From Acanthococcus lagerstroemiae (taxonomy: Eukaryota > Arthropoda > Insecta > Hemiptera > Eriococcidae), in contig CM063112.1 of the NCBI GenBank assembly GCA_031841125.1, forward strand, positions 60,999,722 to 61,063,721: a stretch of DNA of 64,000 nucleotides. The letters are read 5' to 3'. This document shows positions 1 through 10,999 of this stretch, in pieces. How positions within the stretch are numbered: the first letter of the stretch is position 1; each line of letters opens with the position of its first letter. Under the pieces are notes generated by a model. The model searched no databases and had not been told where the DNA came from. It was given only the letters and a program-made list of their open reading frames with translations. The position numbers were made by a program, and so were the translations under genes.

Positions 1-1795
1 ACACGTGGATGATTTCCAAAATGGAAATTATTCAAATTAGACCTTGGCTCAGACATTTCGGTCTATATTTACAAAACCTAATAGAATAATGAAGTGTCCC
101 TTCATCCAGTTGAGCATTTTCCCAGAAATGTACCTATCCATAACTCCAGTACATATATTGCATACAATGAAATGGTTTCCGTAGATCTCCAACCCCCATT
201 TCCAGGAAAATTTCAACTGATTCCTCAGCCTCCCGTGAACATTCTGGGATGTTGAGAAGTGTCCTTGGAATTCGAGCGAAGTTACTGAACAGATAGGAGA
301 AAACCCATTTCGAAATAGTGTGGTTAATTTAGTAGACAATAGGTCTTATTCATGGGAACCTGAAGTAAGCCAATCAGTCTTCTTCTTTCCTGAAAAGAGC
401 AATATATATAAAGTCTACTTTGAAACCCAACTTGCTGGAATATTGAGAAGAGTCCTTGGAACGTGAGTGAAGTTACTGAGCAGATAAGGGAAAGCCCATT
501 CGAGAATAGGGGGGGGGGGAATTTAGTATGAATTAGGTCTCATGCTTGGTTACTCTAAAGTAGGCAAACCTCATGACTTTCCGAAAGGAGCAATATGAAA
601 ATTACTTTGAAATTCAATTTTCGATATTGAGAAGTGTTCCCGGAACTTCAATGGAACTACTGAGCAGATAAGAGAAAACCCATTTCGGAATAGTGGAGGC
701 AATTTAATATAAATCAGGTCAGGTACTTGATAACCCTGAAGTAGGCAAACTTCCTGATTTTCCAAAATTGCAATATGCAAACCATTTGGAAACACACCTT
801 TCTGGGATATTGGGAAGTGTCCCCAGAACTTGAGTGAAGTTACTGAGCAGGTAAGAGAAAAGCCATATTTGAATATTGAGGAGAACTTAGTATACTGTAG
901 GTCTTGTATGTTGGAACCTATAGAAAGCAAATCTGCTTGCAATATGAAAACTACTTTGGAACTCGACTTTCTGGGATATTGAGAAGAGTCCTTGGAACTT
1001 GAGTGAAGTTACTGAGCAGATAATGGAAATCCCATTTCGGAATAGTGTCTGATTCATAGGAACTTGAAAAAAGCCAATCTCCTTATTTTCTGAAAAGAGC
1101 AAATATGAAGACTACTTTGAAACCCAACGTTGTGGGATATTGAGAAGAGTCCTTGGAACTTGAGTGAAGTTACTGCGCAGATAAAGGAAAACCCATTCGG
1201 AATAGTGGGGGCAATATAAGAGAGAAATGATTTCGGGTTTATTAGTTGAGTTTGGTTACATAACCCGAGTATCTGAAAAGATACATAAAACCAAATTACA
1301 GTATTTTTCATTATCATTTCTTAAAAAATGACATAGGGAAGCCTAAACCAGAGCGCACATTCACATTATGAATTGCTGACTGTAAACATAAAATACAAAA
1401 ATCTGAACCAAACCGTTTGTAGCCTCAACGCATTCACATGGAAAACATTGTAATATTCCTTTTGTTTCTATTTTTCTTTAATGTCCCATGTCAGGTTTTT
1501 CGTTGGCCTACTGGCGATGAACAGGAATACCGGGGCACCGGTTGTTGAATGGAAAGCAGAGGAATTAGTTGAAACTCTCTTGGTAACTTGGGGTGGAGAC
1601 CTAGAGAACTAATTTAATTGTATGTATTATATGTAGTTGAGTTATGGACAGGTACATTTTGGGGGAAATGCTCAACTGGATGAAAAAGGACACTTCACTA
1701 TTCTATTTTAGGTTTTCTAAATATAGCCTGGAATATCTGAGCCGCAGTACCGTTTCAATAACTTCTGCTTCGGAAATCATCCAGATGTGCAGTCC
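1..1795. mobile_element. Foldback-type element with terminal inverted repeats
   Basis: The first ~170 bases reappear in reverse complement at about 1600-1795. For example TCCAGTTGAGCATTTTCCC near 106 pairs with the segment near 1663-1682, and the outer GGATGATTTCC near 7 pairs with GGAAATCATCC near 1783. The two arms enclose a tandem satellite (240-1220) and a unique spacer. The left end may lie before the window, so the true boundary and any target duplication cannot be judged. No protein is encoded. Foldback or long-TIR DNA transposon derivative is the best reading; the class is unknown. Confidence 0.6.
240..1225. repeat. Tandem satellite, ~160-190 bp unit, about six copies
   Basis: The phrase GGGATATTGAGAAG followed by CCTTGGAACTTGAGTGAAG recurs near 246, 436, 623, 802, 975 and 1135. 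In each copy it is followed by an ACTGAGCAGATAA block and then a CCCATTTCGGAATAGTG block. Spacing shortens from about 190 to 160 bases along the array. Copies differ by indels that are not multiples of three. The similar short peptides read on the minus strand are therefore a by-product of repetition, not a gene. Confidence 0.75.
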
Positions 1796-2205
1796 AGACT
1801 CGCTAAACATGGGTTTAAACTGTCAAGCAGATTTCCGAAATGAATTTTCTAATTAGAAAAAAATCTCTAAGTAATTACCCAGCCCACTCATAAGAAGTAA
1901 TCAAAAAGTGAAGTGTTGGCTCAATTTCTGTTCATAAGTTTCTGTAGTTTGTCGGGGCGCAGAAATTTTTTCGGTTCATTTTTTTACACCTTTTATTCAA
2001 TAACCAGCATTGTTCTTGTAATAATGCAGTCACACTTTACTTTTTAGCTTCCAGTGTCTACTTCAAATATAAAACTATTGATTATATCCTGTCTCTTCTC
2101 AGTTTTTGAAAATCTTCAAATTCCGAAATGAATTCAGGGGCCGAGTATGCAATCTACCATGGCATCATGCCTGTATTCTTGCAGAGTTAACAAATTGTAA
2201 ACATA

Positions 2206-4241
2206 CAGGGTATTGCGGAAGTGGACGATAAAACTTCGCCTGGTTATACACCAGACTTAGTACATCGATGTTATAAGGGTTGCATCGCTCCGCGACTTAA
2301 AGGCGCTGCGGTGTTGAAAAATAAATTTCAATTTTCGTGTATCGAAAAATCGAATAAAATATGATGAATTTTGGTTTAATAAAATTCTGAGTTAAGAGAT
2401 AACCTACCATATTTGGTATCAAATTAAAGAAGAGATCCTAGTGGACAAATTAAGACTATAACGAACAATTTTTATTCATCTGGGACCAAGTAAAATAAAA
2501 AAGAAGTGATGAAAAAAAAATCAAAAATTGACGCAAAACACTGTTTTTTTTATTGTAATTTGAGAAACTGACCAATCAACACCATGATATTTTAAGCTAA
2601 ACAATAGCAGAAGGTTGCGCTCTTTCAAAACAGCTCAGTACTTCTGGTCTCTAAGTCGCTTCGTTTTAGAGTTATTTACAAAGAAAGAATTAGGATTTCG
2701 AAAATTTCATCCAAAAATCGAACGAAATGTAGAACATTTCAATTTATTAAAATTTAGAATCCAGAGAAAATCCATCAAAATTTGGTATCAATTTAAAGAG
2801 GAGATTTCCGCGGACAAATTCAGAGTTTTCGTTCGTTAGGAATCCAGAAAAATGAAAAAGAAGCGATCGATAATACAGCCTGTTTCTACACGGATGCAAA
2901 TGACTTTTGAAAAAAATAAATACAAAAATTATGATTATCACGTATTTATGGGTATGACAAAATTATTACGAATGTGTTCGAATTGGCTCCCAGGGTTAGA
3001 GCACCTGGGAACACTCGAGTACTGATATCCGCCATTTTGAGTCGTTTGGTGCCCGACGACTCACAGTTCACTACGCGGGACGTTCCGCCTTCCTTTGGTA
3101 TATCGAATTGTGAATCATCGGGCACCAAGCGACTCAAAATGGTGGATGTTAGTACTCGAGTGTTTCCAGGTGCTCTACCAGGGTAAAGCCTCTACCTATT
3201 AGCAGTGTGGCCACTCGTCAAAATTCCCGTTTCGATTTTTCACAAACGTTCACATCTTCATTTGCGTTTACTTTGAGAGCATACTTATTGTGCAGCGCAT
3301 TACATCAGGGTTTTTTTCTTTCTTTTTTTCTCCTAAATTGCTAAGGAAAGAAAATGTAACACATGTAGATGCGACAAATTTCAGAGAAACTGGGAAGATC
3401 GCAGTTGTGCGTTATTTGAAGGATGAGCCGCATGAGCAGGATTGAGAAAGTTTTGGTCACTGAAAATAAAGCTAACATAGGCTGTAAACTGTGGTTCAAA
3501 TGCAGAATTATTTTTTCCATAATTTTAAAATGTTACGTTGAAAATTCATTGTTTTCATCACTTTTTCGACTTCCATTTTATGTTCCTCAGTCCTTACAAT
3601 TTAGGAGAATAGCTCATTACAGTCCTAATTTATTCGGTAGAGTCTTCTCTTCAATTACAAATTAGATTTTGTGAATTTATTTCATTTCTAGAGATTTTAT
3701 ACAAGAAAATGTACATTGGTTTTACTTTGTTAAAATCAGGTGATGGAAATTCAGCCTTTTATTTTCTTTGCGAAGAACTCTAAAACGAAGCGACTTAGAG
3801 ACTAGAAGTACTGAGCTGTTTTGAAAGACCGCAATCTTCTGCTATTGTTTAGCTTAAAATATCATGGTGTTGATAGGTCAGTTTCTCAAAATTATAATAA
3901 AAACAGTGTTTCGCGTCAATTTTTGATTTTTTTTTCATCACTTCTTTTTTATTTTTCTTGGTCCCAGATTAACAAAAATTGTTCGTTATAGTCTCAATTT
4001 ATCCGCTAGGATCGCTTCTTTAATTTGATACCAAATATGGTAAGTTATCTCTTAATTCAGAATTTTAATAAACCAAAATTCATCATATTTTATTCGACTT
4101 TTTGATACACGAAAATTGAATTTTAATTTTCAACGCCGCCGCGCCTTCAAGTTACGGAGCGATGCAACCCTTATAACATCAATGTACTGAGTCTGGTGTA
4201 TAACCAGGCGAAGTTTTATCGTCCACTCCCGGAACACCCTG
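2206..4241. mobile_element. 2.0 kb DNA transposon with ~480 bp terminal inverted repeats
   Basis: The left end CAGGGTATTGCGGAAGTGG is mirrored at the right end (CACTCCCGGAACACCCTG). Inverted similarity continues inward for roughly 480 bases (about 2206-2690 against 3755-4241). It includes the blocks AACTTCGCCTGGTTATACAC and AAGCGACTTAGAGAC. Both ends abut a TA dinucleotide (2204-2205 and 4242-4243), the target duplication expected for Tc1/mariner-type insertion. Each arm also holds an internal duplication of a TTTGGTATCAA segment (2410 and 2780). No transposase is recognisable, so it is non-autonomous. It contains a second palindromic element near 2988-3184. Confidence 0.8.
2988..3184. repeat. 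Palindromic MITE nested in the 2.0 kb element
   Basis: GTTAGAGCACCTGGGAACAC and ACTCGAGTACT on the left are mirrored by AGTACTCGAGTG and CCAGGTGCTCTACC on the right. An inner pair is built on GCCATTTTGAGTCGTTTGG and CCAAGCGACTCAAAATGG. The arms are about 80 bases each, so a single strand could fold into a long hairpin. It carries no coding capacity. It probably inserted into the core of the surrounding long-TIR element; target duplications are not obvious. Confidence 0.65.
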
Positions 4242-4249
4242 TATATGTT

Positions 4250-5615
4250 TCTATGCTCATTGGTTCTTTCTCGGGTCTTAAAGGGTTAGTGGGTAACCCA
4301 GCGCGAGAAGAAATCCAATCACGTATCGGTCAGTATAGTCTGTCACTACTGTACTCATACTTGGATTTCATCTTTGATTGTGACACTGACTTCTGTAACC
4401 AGCATGTGACTCGATTACACTTGTTGCTCTGAGCCGCTCAAGTAACCCGTAGTGCTGTTCCTGGGAAATGAGAATCAGTGGAAAGAGAAACTTATAGTGA
4501 TCATGTTGGCGATCCTCTGAGGAGAGGTCGCTGAATCGCTAGTCATTATTGGTACCCCTCCCCCGATCCCCGATAAGCGATCATCGGCTGTTAGATTGAT
4601 GAGTAGGAGATACTAGAGCAAACAAATTTTTTATTGGACCTTTTGGTACCCTCGACTGTCCACTGTTGATTCCAAGTGGCCTAACAACACTAGACCTTGA
4701 CAGTCAATGAATGTGCATGCACTTCTGTCCAAAGGTGAATGTTACTGAAGTCTTAGTCAGGTATGTGATGCGTGCGTGGGCTTTGTATCGACCCCAGACT
4801 CGGGCTGCTAAATGTCAGGCTCTCTGTAGCATGTAGAGTAGCTTGCGAAGTACGCCAGTATGAGATCATTTTTAAAGAACGTATACGACTGTTGATTGTT
4901 GTTAACATTTTACTCTATCTTTTTTGGCTAACAAATTCGTTAGAGATTATATTTTGTTGTTGATGATCTTCGAAATGCTATAATTTGCTTACTAACAAAA
5001 GCGTGTTTCTGTGTTGTTTTTAAATTTTAACCAACTACTTCGGCTGTAACGCTCGCGGTGAGTTTGTTTTTATAACTAAGTTCGTTTGTGTTTCTTTTTT
5101 TTTTAATTTTTTAATTTTTCGTATTAATGATACGCGCGTGCTTATTCTCTTCCGTAGCTTGTGACGATAGTTTACCATGAATAAGTTATTAGTGATATTG
5201 CGTCGTATTTAAGTATCGTATTGTCGCGTAGAAATAATATTAGTGTTGGTGTAGACGACGAACCAGAAAGAGCCCTCCGCGAGATTTTCTCGTTCACTTT
5301 ATGATTCAGTTGTGGAAAATTTGGCGAACTCCAGTCCTAATGATCGTTCGCTGATTTTCAGCAGAAATCTCATTGCAACGGTTTTAAGTACAGATGACTA
5401 GATTCTGAGAAGTGTCGTATAACCTTATATAATACTTTTGGGTGGTAGAAGAACGTACATCGTTAAGTTAACCCTAATGTGGCTTCATATTTTGTCTTTC
5501 CAACTAATCACTCAAGTTGCCAAAAAATTGCGATCGATAGCTGCAATGTCTCATTTTTCTTTCTCATTCATTGATCGAAAAAACTTACTCATATCTCGAG
5601 TGTTTTCTGAACTAA
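4250..5615. other. Intergenic, no gene recognised
   Basis: I see no exon, RNA gene or clear repeat boundary here. Part of it (4260-4860) is less AT-rich than its surroundings and has the look of an old degraded repeat, but I could not assign it to a family. Short open frames are random in length and composition. Confidence 0.4.
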
Positions 5616-5861
5616 CAGTGGCGTAGCCAGAATTTTTCCAAGGGAGGGGATCAGCAAAATTTTGGGCGGGGGGGGGGGGTACACCTAATATGAACTGTAT
5701 ATTTTTACATTGACGTATCAGTATGTTGTGCTTTTCAACTTCAATTATGCATATGAATTTAAATTTCATTTCGCGCATTTACTGTGATGCTGCCAGCATG
5801 TAAATTATTCTCCTCTCAAGGGGGGATTCATCCCCCTAATCCTCCCCTGGCTACGCCGCTG
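5616..5861. mobile_element. hAT-type MITE with perfect 8-bp target duplication
   Basis: The element begins CAGTGGCGTAGCCAG and ends CTGGCTACGCCGCTG, a near-perfect terminal inverted repeat. It is flanked on both sides by TGAACTAA (5608-5615 and 5862-5869). An 8-bp duplication and a CAG...CTG end are hallmarks of the hAT superfamily. The 246-bp body contains a G run and no coding sequence, so it is non-autonomous. A similar left end is seen at about 28108. Confidence 0.9.
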
Positions 5862-6208
5862 TGAACTAATGCTTTCTTCAAACCTTCTTACTCCCGGTAT
5901 TCTGGCAGTTCGAAAAAGTGCCCAGATCTCAGTATAATCAACCTTCGTATACGCCGAATGCCACCGCTCGAAAAAAAACACTGGGTATCTAACTGTCTAT
6001 CTCGAGGCCAAAAGATCGTCGTGGCAGGTATACACAGTGTATTCAAGAAGTTCCGGGACTAATGTTGTATAAAATGTACAACTGGCGCTATCTGTTAGCC
6101 GACGCCGGAACTATGCAATATCATTCCTTAGCTAGCCAAAATTGAAATCTCAGTGATGTAACTTCATGTAGGGACTGATTAATGACGTGTTTTCGTTACT
6201 TCGTTACA

Positions 6209-6665
6209 ATGGAGCTGGCGTGCGCGCGCAAATTTTGAAAATTGGAAAAAGTGGTTCGGAAACATTCGAATTGTTAGAAACCGCGTATATGGGATGATTG
6301 TTGAAACCGAGGCAAGGTTTTCCAGTGGTATGCGTTCGCTGGAAAATGATCTGCGAGTGGAGCGCCCTTCCACTTTATTTTTTGGATTCTCGTGGGATTA
6401 CCGCAACGAATTTGCGCCCCCAGGCCAAAAAGTGAACGCAACATCCTACACAGATGTCATGGAACGACCTTTGAAGTAGATTCGACGCGTGAGATCGGAA
6501 TTGTTCCGCACCGGTGATTTCTTCCTTTTGCAAGAGACACAAAATAATGCGCAAGTCCATTCCTCGACACTCGTCACTCAATTTTGGGCTCAAAAGTCAG
6601 TCGCCACGATTCACCATCCACACTACTCACCAGATCTGACTCGGTTAGACCTTTTTTATTTCCTA
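6209..6665 (+). pseudogene. mariner transposase, N-terminal and catalytic remnant
   Basis: Read across frames, the DNA gives pieces collinear with mariner transposases. They are KIGKSGSETFELLETAY (helix-turn-helix region), RFSSGMRSLEND followed by RPST, then NEFAPPGQKVNA, VRSELFRTG, and HHPHYSPDLTRLD, equivalent to the conserved HPPYSPDLAPCD box. Stops and frameshifts occur in every frame. About 150 residues between RPST and the NEF piece, including the first catalytic Asp, are missing. The second Asp region (normally HDNAPAH) is changed to QETQNNAQVH. The element is therefore inactive. The missing C-terminus lies at 10009-10149. Confidence 0.85.
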
Positions 6666-6734
6666 AATTACATTCTTTTTTTCTTTTTTTTTTATATAAG
6701 GGTCATCCTACCAAACACTTGATAATTCATGGGC

Positions 6735-6765
<31 letters not shown>

Positions 6766-8215
6766 CATTATTACTTTTTTCTTTGTATATAAATCATTTA
6801 TATGCATATAATAGAACATATTTCTGAGGTTGAACTAACAGCATACTTCCTAGGGGAGGAGATAGAGGGGGCTCAAAATGGTTAGGACCACGCTGAAGAA
6901 ATGGCAGCCCACGTTGAAAGAATTGTTGGCCATAGAAAGAAGTTCCTTCGCGCACGCGCGCCCGTGTACTATGAATACGCACATACTCTTCCACCCGCAC
7001 ATCAATGCAGTCGTATCAGTGCTGCCAGGTGTCCGGATTTTCTAGTAAATCTCCGAATTTTTCAACCCTAATGAAAAAATGTTCAAATTTCTGCATAATG
7101 TCCGGAAATTGTGGGGAAAATCCGGATTTTCGTTGTTTTTTCTCGTTTTGTGGGTTTATTCAACTTCTGATTAGTTTGAAATATTTTTCTGTGGCTGACT
7201 GCATTTTAACTGCACTAAACTGAACTAGAAAAAATGTTTTCTCGTTTTTTTGCCTTAATAATTACTCAGTTTTCCTTTCACCCAAAGCATCCTTTTTCAG
7301 AAACCAAAGTTAAAAACCAATCCACTAAAATTAGATTCAAATCAGAATCCACGAATACTTTTTTTTTATTCGAATATGATTCGAGGATGATTCACGTTTG
7401 CTGTGATTCAAATCGGATTCGAATAAATGGAGTGGATTTTTGGATTCGAATACACGAACTTCAGGTTCTGGCATCCAAATCAACTTTTCCAGGGTCATCT
7501 TCCATTTCCTTCAGATCCGCCATTGTAATTAATTCAAAATTCAATTAAAAGTTGAAAATAATCATCTTTTTCCAGCGCGTTTTTGGTTATACCTTTTCCG
7601 TTTTCTCCCCGAGAATTATGAGCTTTCAGTGTGAGATTCACAAAGAGACAAAAAAAAGTACAAATCCGACGAGTCTACTAAAAAGATTCAAATCAAATTT
7701 CACGAATCCATAACGTTTATTAGATCGAATTATTGATACGAATCCATTTCTAATTTCTCAGCTCCCATTCAAATTCAATATAATGGCGGAAACTGCTCCT
7801 GGGCCATTGATTTATGCATGATTCCAAAATGAAAATAAAATAGTAAAAGAATTTTCAGTTTCCCAAATGTAGAGATTCAACTTGATCTGTAGTAATTTGT
7901 TGTGTGAGATATTCGAGTGATTTTTAATAGGGCATTTCCTTTCTCTGTTAATCTAATTTTGGGTGCATTATTTGGTAAAACTGAAAATAAAACTGAATTC
8001 TGCGTGAAATTTCCTATAAAAAACATTAATCTCCTCTTATTCCTAATAGTTTTATCATTATTTTCTAGCGAATTGAATTTTATTCATTTTTTTTCATAAT
8101 TACTTTTTTTAATAGTTGTAATGTATTTTTTTCAACTTATGAAACTTGGGGCAATCAATTTTTTTGGAATAATTGGTAAAACTGATTATGGATTATCATT
8201 CTACACTTAATTCTA

Positions 8216-8368
8216 CAGGGTGATGAACGAGAAGTCGCACCATAGAGCCAACATGTGATAAGGCGCAACGGCGCCGACACAATAACACAATCTCCGCTAC
8301 ATGCATTACGTACACGTTGCACGTGATTACATGTTTGCCTATGGTGCGACTTCTCGTTCATCACCCGG
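8216..8368. mobile_element. Small TA-flanked MITE
   Basis: GGTGATGAACGAGAAGTCGC at the left is mirrored by GCGACTTCTCGTTCATCACC at the right, extending to CACCATAG/CTATGGTG for about 28 paired bases. TA lies on both sides (8214-8215, 8369-8370). The 153-bp element has no coding content and lies inside the DNA that interrupts the mariner. The TA target and the tiny size suggest a Tc1/mariner-type MITE. Confidence 0.8.
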
Positions 8369-8426
8369 TATGCCAGAAAAGCTGAAAAAAATATTTTTTA
8401 TATTTTCACCCTAAGGTCCCTTCCCT

Positions 8427-8909
8427 TTGGACATCACATTTGTGTCTGGGTTTTTCCAAATTTCTCTTTCTGGACTGTTCCCCAGATTTTGGCAAAATAA
8501 ATCTGGTTGCACTGACTCGTATTCACAAATTTCCGGTCTCTCGTGGAACCAGACTTCAGTAAATTCTTTCATAGTGGTGTCGGATTCCTTCATCGTGGCT
8601 TTCATAATTCCTGTTGCCACGGTGATGGAAAGGGGAAAAATTTTTCACAAAATTGATAAAGGTTCACTGGATCTCTCGATTTTGACCATAGGTATTTTAA
8701 AAAGTGATGAAACGATGAAGTATGATCTGTTGTACTTACCCATATATTTAATTGCGATTATCAAAAATTTGAATCACTTGCGGCACTCATCACAATGCAC
8801 CACGTTTAAGGAATTTCTGTTGATAAAATCTCTTGTTTCTGGCACTTTTCTTAAATTAAGCGGCAGTCCATTCAGAATTCGCAAAAAATCATATGTGCAC
8901 ACCACCTGA
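8427..8909 (+). other. Unrecognised 160-codon open frame
   Basis: This is the longest uninterrupted ATG frame in the window. The predicted product has hydrophobic stretches near residues 45-65 and 100-112 and a few basic residues at the end, and resembles no family I know. It lies within the repeats nested in the mariner and shows no splice sites or collinear partner. It is most likely a chance frame in AT-rich repeat DNA; it is recorded only because of its length. Confidence 0.1.
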
Positions 8910-8975
8910 CTGATAAAAATACTTCAGGTTGGCTACTCTAAGTTCAAAAATATTTGCTCTGAGTCTGTTTTTTGA

Positions 8976-9930
8976 CTAGTTCAAATTTGACCACGGTGAA
9001 GGAAAGAAAGCGAGGGACACGTTTTCAAATATGGCTGCACTGATTCTGATAGAATCTGAAACACATACTGCATTGCCAACTTGTTCACTGTACTCACAGA
9101 AACTATGAACGCGCGTCAGTTTATCCAAATACGCAGCGATAATATTTTTAAAAAAAAATAATTTTGTAGTCCAGTCCACGGTGAGGGTCATCCACGATGA
9201 AGGAATTTTTGAGCATTTAAGTGGAATTTCCACAATAGGAGTGGGGGCACGATACTTCAAATCAATAAAAAAAGATACAATAAGTTATCCTTTGAGCCTA
9301 TACAATAATAGAGGACCCTATTGTTTATACATTGCCAGATATCTAGCTGGGACAAAAGTAACAAGGGTTTCGGTAGAATGACCCAGTGAGCGATGCGAGC
9401 CAAAAACGGCGAAGAAGCCACGATCAGAGCGATAGCTAGGCAAGAGGGCACAAATGTTGGAAATTTGGAAAGCAAGATACGAGCAAGTTTCACCATAATA
9501 CCTTCGTGCCACACGCGGTCAAAGGCTTGAAGCCACGTCTAAAAAAGCACCAGAGCAGGATTGTTTCTTCTCCAGCCTTTGAAGTATTGTTGTAGTCACT
9601 CGTCCCAACTGATCAGGTCGTGGAGTGACGAGATCGAAAGCCGAACTGATGGTCTGGCAGTGAGTCAGGTGGGAGCAACTCCAGTAGGCAGCGGTGAAGG
9701 AGTTTCTCGAAAACCTTGCTCAAAATTGACAGTAGTGAGATTGGTCGGTAAGATTTCAGTTCATTCGGATTTTTTCTACTCTATGGTAGCATAATGATTT
9801 TTGCTACTTTCCATGCTGCTGGAAAACGTTGTAGGCGAAGGATCGCATTGAATATTCTGGTCAACCACAAAATACCAAAGCGCGGTTATTCTCTCAGTAT
9901 GCGGCCAGGAATGCGATCAGCCCCATGAGC
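8976..9930 (-). pseudogene. jockey-like non-LTR retrotransposon, reverse transcriptase fragment
   Basis: On the minus strand several frames give successive pieces of a reverse transcriptase. They are NPNELKSYRPISLLSILSKV then FEKLLH, PDHQFGFRSRHSTT, GAFLDVAS, DRVWHEGIMVKL, GPLLY and, further on, EIPLKCSKIPSS. These correspond in order to RT domains of jockey-clade elements (SYRPISLL, FD.VWH.GL..KL, GPLLY). The expected catalytic YADD region between GPLLY and the last piece is not readable. Stops and frameshifts break every frame. The fragment lies reversed inside the mariner and is 5'- and 3'-truncated. Confidence 0.75.
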
Positions 9931-10008
9931 TTTTTTTACATTAGGTGGTCGATGATACAGGCCACAGACTTGGGAGAAAAGCTGAGCGACTTTGGTGGTA
10001 ACGAAGAT

Positions 10009-10149
10009 GACTCAATGAGGAGGATATCGGTGAAGGGAGAGTGTTTCGAAGATGTTGAGGCGATTCAAAGGAATGTTACCAGGGCTCTGAAAGCCATTCC
10101 AGGAGAAGAGTTCTCCAGATCGTTCCAGCTACTGTACGAGCTCAGTTAA
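10009..10149 (+). pseudogene. mariner transposase C-terminal remnant
   Basis: The frame reads KGECFEDVEAIQRNVTRAL and then KAIPGEEFSRSFQLLYE before a stop. This matches the end of mariner transposases (F.SVEDI...VT.ALKAIP..EF...F), where the protein normally finishes shortly before the 3' ITR. Here the ITR begins about 80 bases downstream. With the piece at 6209-6665 it shows one mariner interrupted by about 3.3 kb. Confidence 0.85.
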
Positions 10150-10504
10150 ATTTTCATAGCACGAGGAGGGGATTATATTGAAAACTAAATAGAAACTTTT
10201 TTCTAAACTCTTTTTTTGTTTTGTGGAAAAAATTAGTCTCGGAACTTTTTGAATACGCTGTGTACTATTTTAAGATTCATGGAGGGATACAGCGAGTCAA
10301 CTAGACCGACAAAGAGTCGGCGCTCTGGCCAGTTTGTGAGATATCTCGCCTGATTGGCAGTTGAGCTTTTTGATAGGCGGGCCAGACAGACTGACGAATT
10401 GATCAGCAGATAACCAAGCCCCCTCCCCCAACCGAAAAAACTGAGTTAGGATTCAGAATCCGGAAGCTACACGCAGTACAGATAGGCAACCAAGTATACA
10501 CAAG

Positions 10505-10645
10505 CTGACAGATAAATAGATAAATAAATATATAGATGGATAGATGAGTAGATCAATCGATAGATAGATAGATGAATAAGAGAAGATGAATAGATAGATG
10601 AGTAACAAGATTAACAGACTAGTGCACATAGATGAATAAGAAGAT
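10505..10645. repeat. GATA microsatellite
   Basis: Imperfect runs of GATA/GATGAATA units occupy this stretch and resume at about 11000-11050, just past the large palindrome. The palindrome therefore sits inside a GATA tract. Confidence 0.8.
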
Positions 10646-10999
10646 TGTTTCGACTCTTATCGAAACGAGACAATACTTTGCAGCACAAAGAGACACGTAC
10701 ACGTTCGTTGGCCCCACTGCGTTTTCAAGTTTCAAGTTGTTGCATGAAAAACGTGTGCGAGCTACGTTGAATACCTTTTCTTCTTTCTCAGTTGATCCTT
10801 TTTAGTGGGCGATGAAGGTTCACTTATGTCAACATTTGGATAACGGTTCAACTGAGAAAGAAGAAAAGGTATTCAACGTAGCTCGCACACGTTTTTCATG
10901 CAACAACTTGAAACTTGAAAACGAAGTGGGGCCAACGAACGAGTACGTGTCTCTTTGTGCTGCAAAGTATTGTCTCGTTTCGATAAGAGTCGAAACAAA
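10646..10999. repeat. Near-perfect palindrome, ~150-bp arms
   Basis: The left arm starts TGTTTCGACTCTTATCG and the right arm ends CGATAAGAGTCGAAACAAAG. Inner ends are CTTTCTCAGTTGATCC and GGTTCAACTGAGAAAG. The arms (about 10646-10796 and 10845-10999) differ at only a few positions and enclose a loop of about 50 bases. It lies within a GATA microsatellite, a common landing site for foldback MITEs. No protein is encoded. A recent foldback insertion fits the low divergence. Confidence 0.85.

Larger units (their letters stand above)
6031..10264 (+). mobile_element. mariner element split by nested insertions
   Basis: The left ITR (6033-6064, CACAGTGTATTCAAG then TTCCGGGACTAAT) is matched in reverse at 10232-10262, with about four differences over 32 bases. 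TA dinucleotides flank both ends (6031-6032, 10263-10264). Transposase remains lie just inside each end: N-terminal and catalytic pieces at about 6209-6665 and the C-terminus at about 10009-10149, all on the plus strand. The intervening ~3.3 kb is foreign. It includes a reverse-oriented jockey-like fragment (8976-9930) and a MITE (8216-8368). An intact mariner would be about 1.3 kb, so the size is explained by nesting. Confidence 0.85.

Noticed and set aside
49..1317. Repeated minus-strand peptides of the NGFSLICSVTSLKF type
   Set aside because: They come from satellite units whose spacing is not a multiple of three. Frames break in every unit, and there is no splice signal or known domain.
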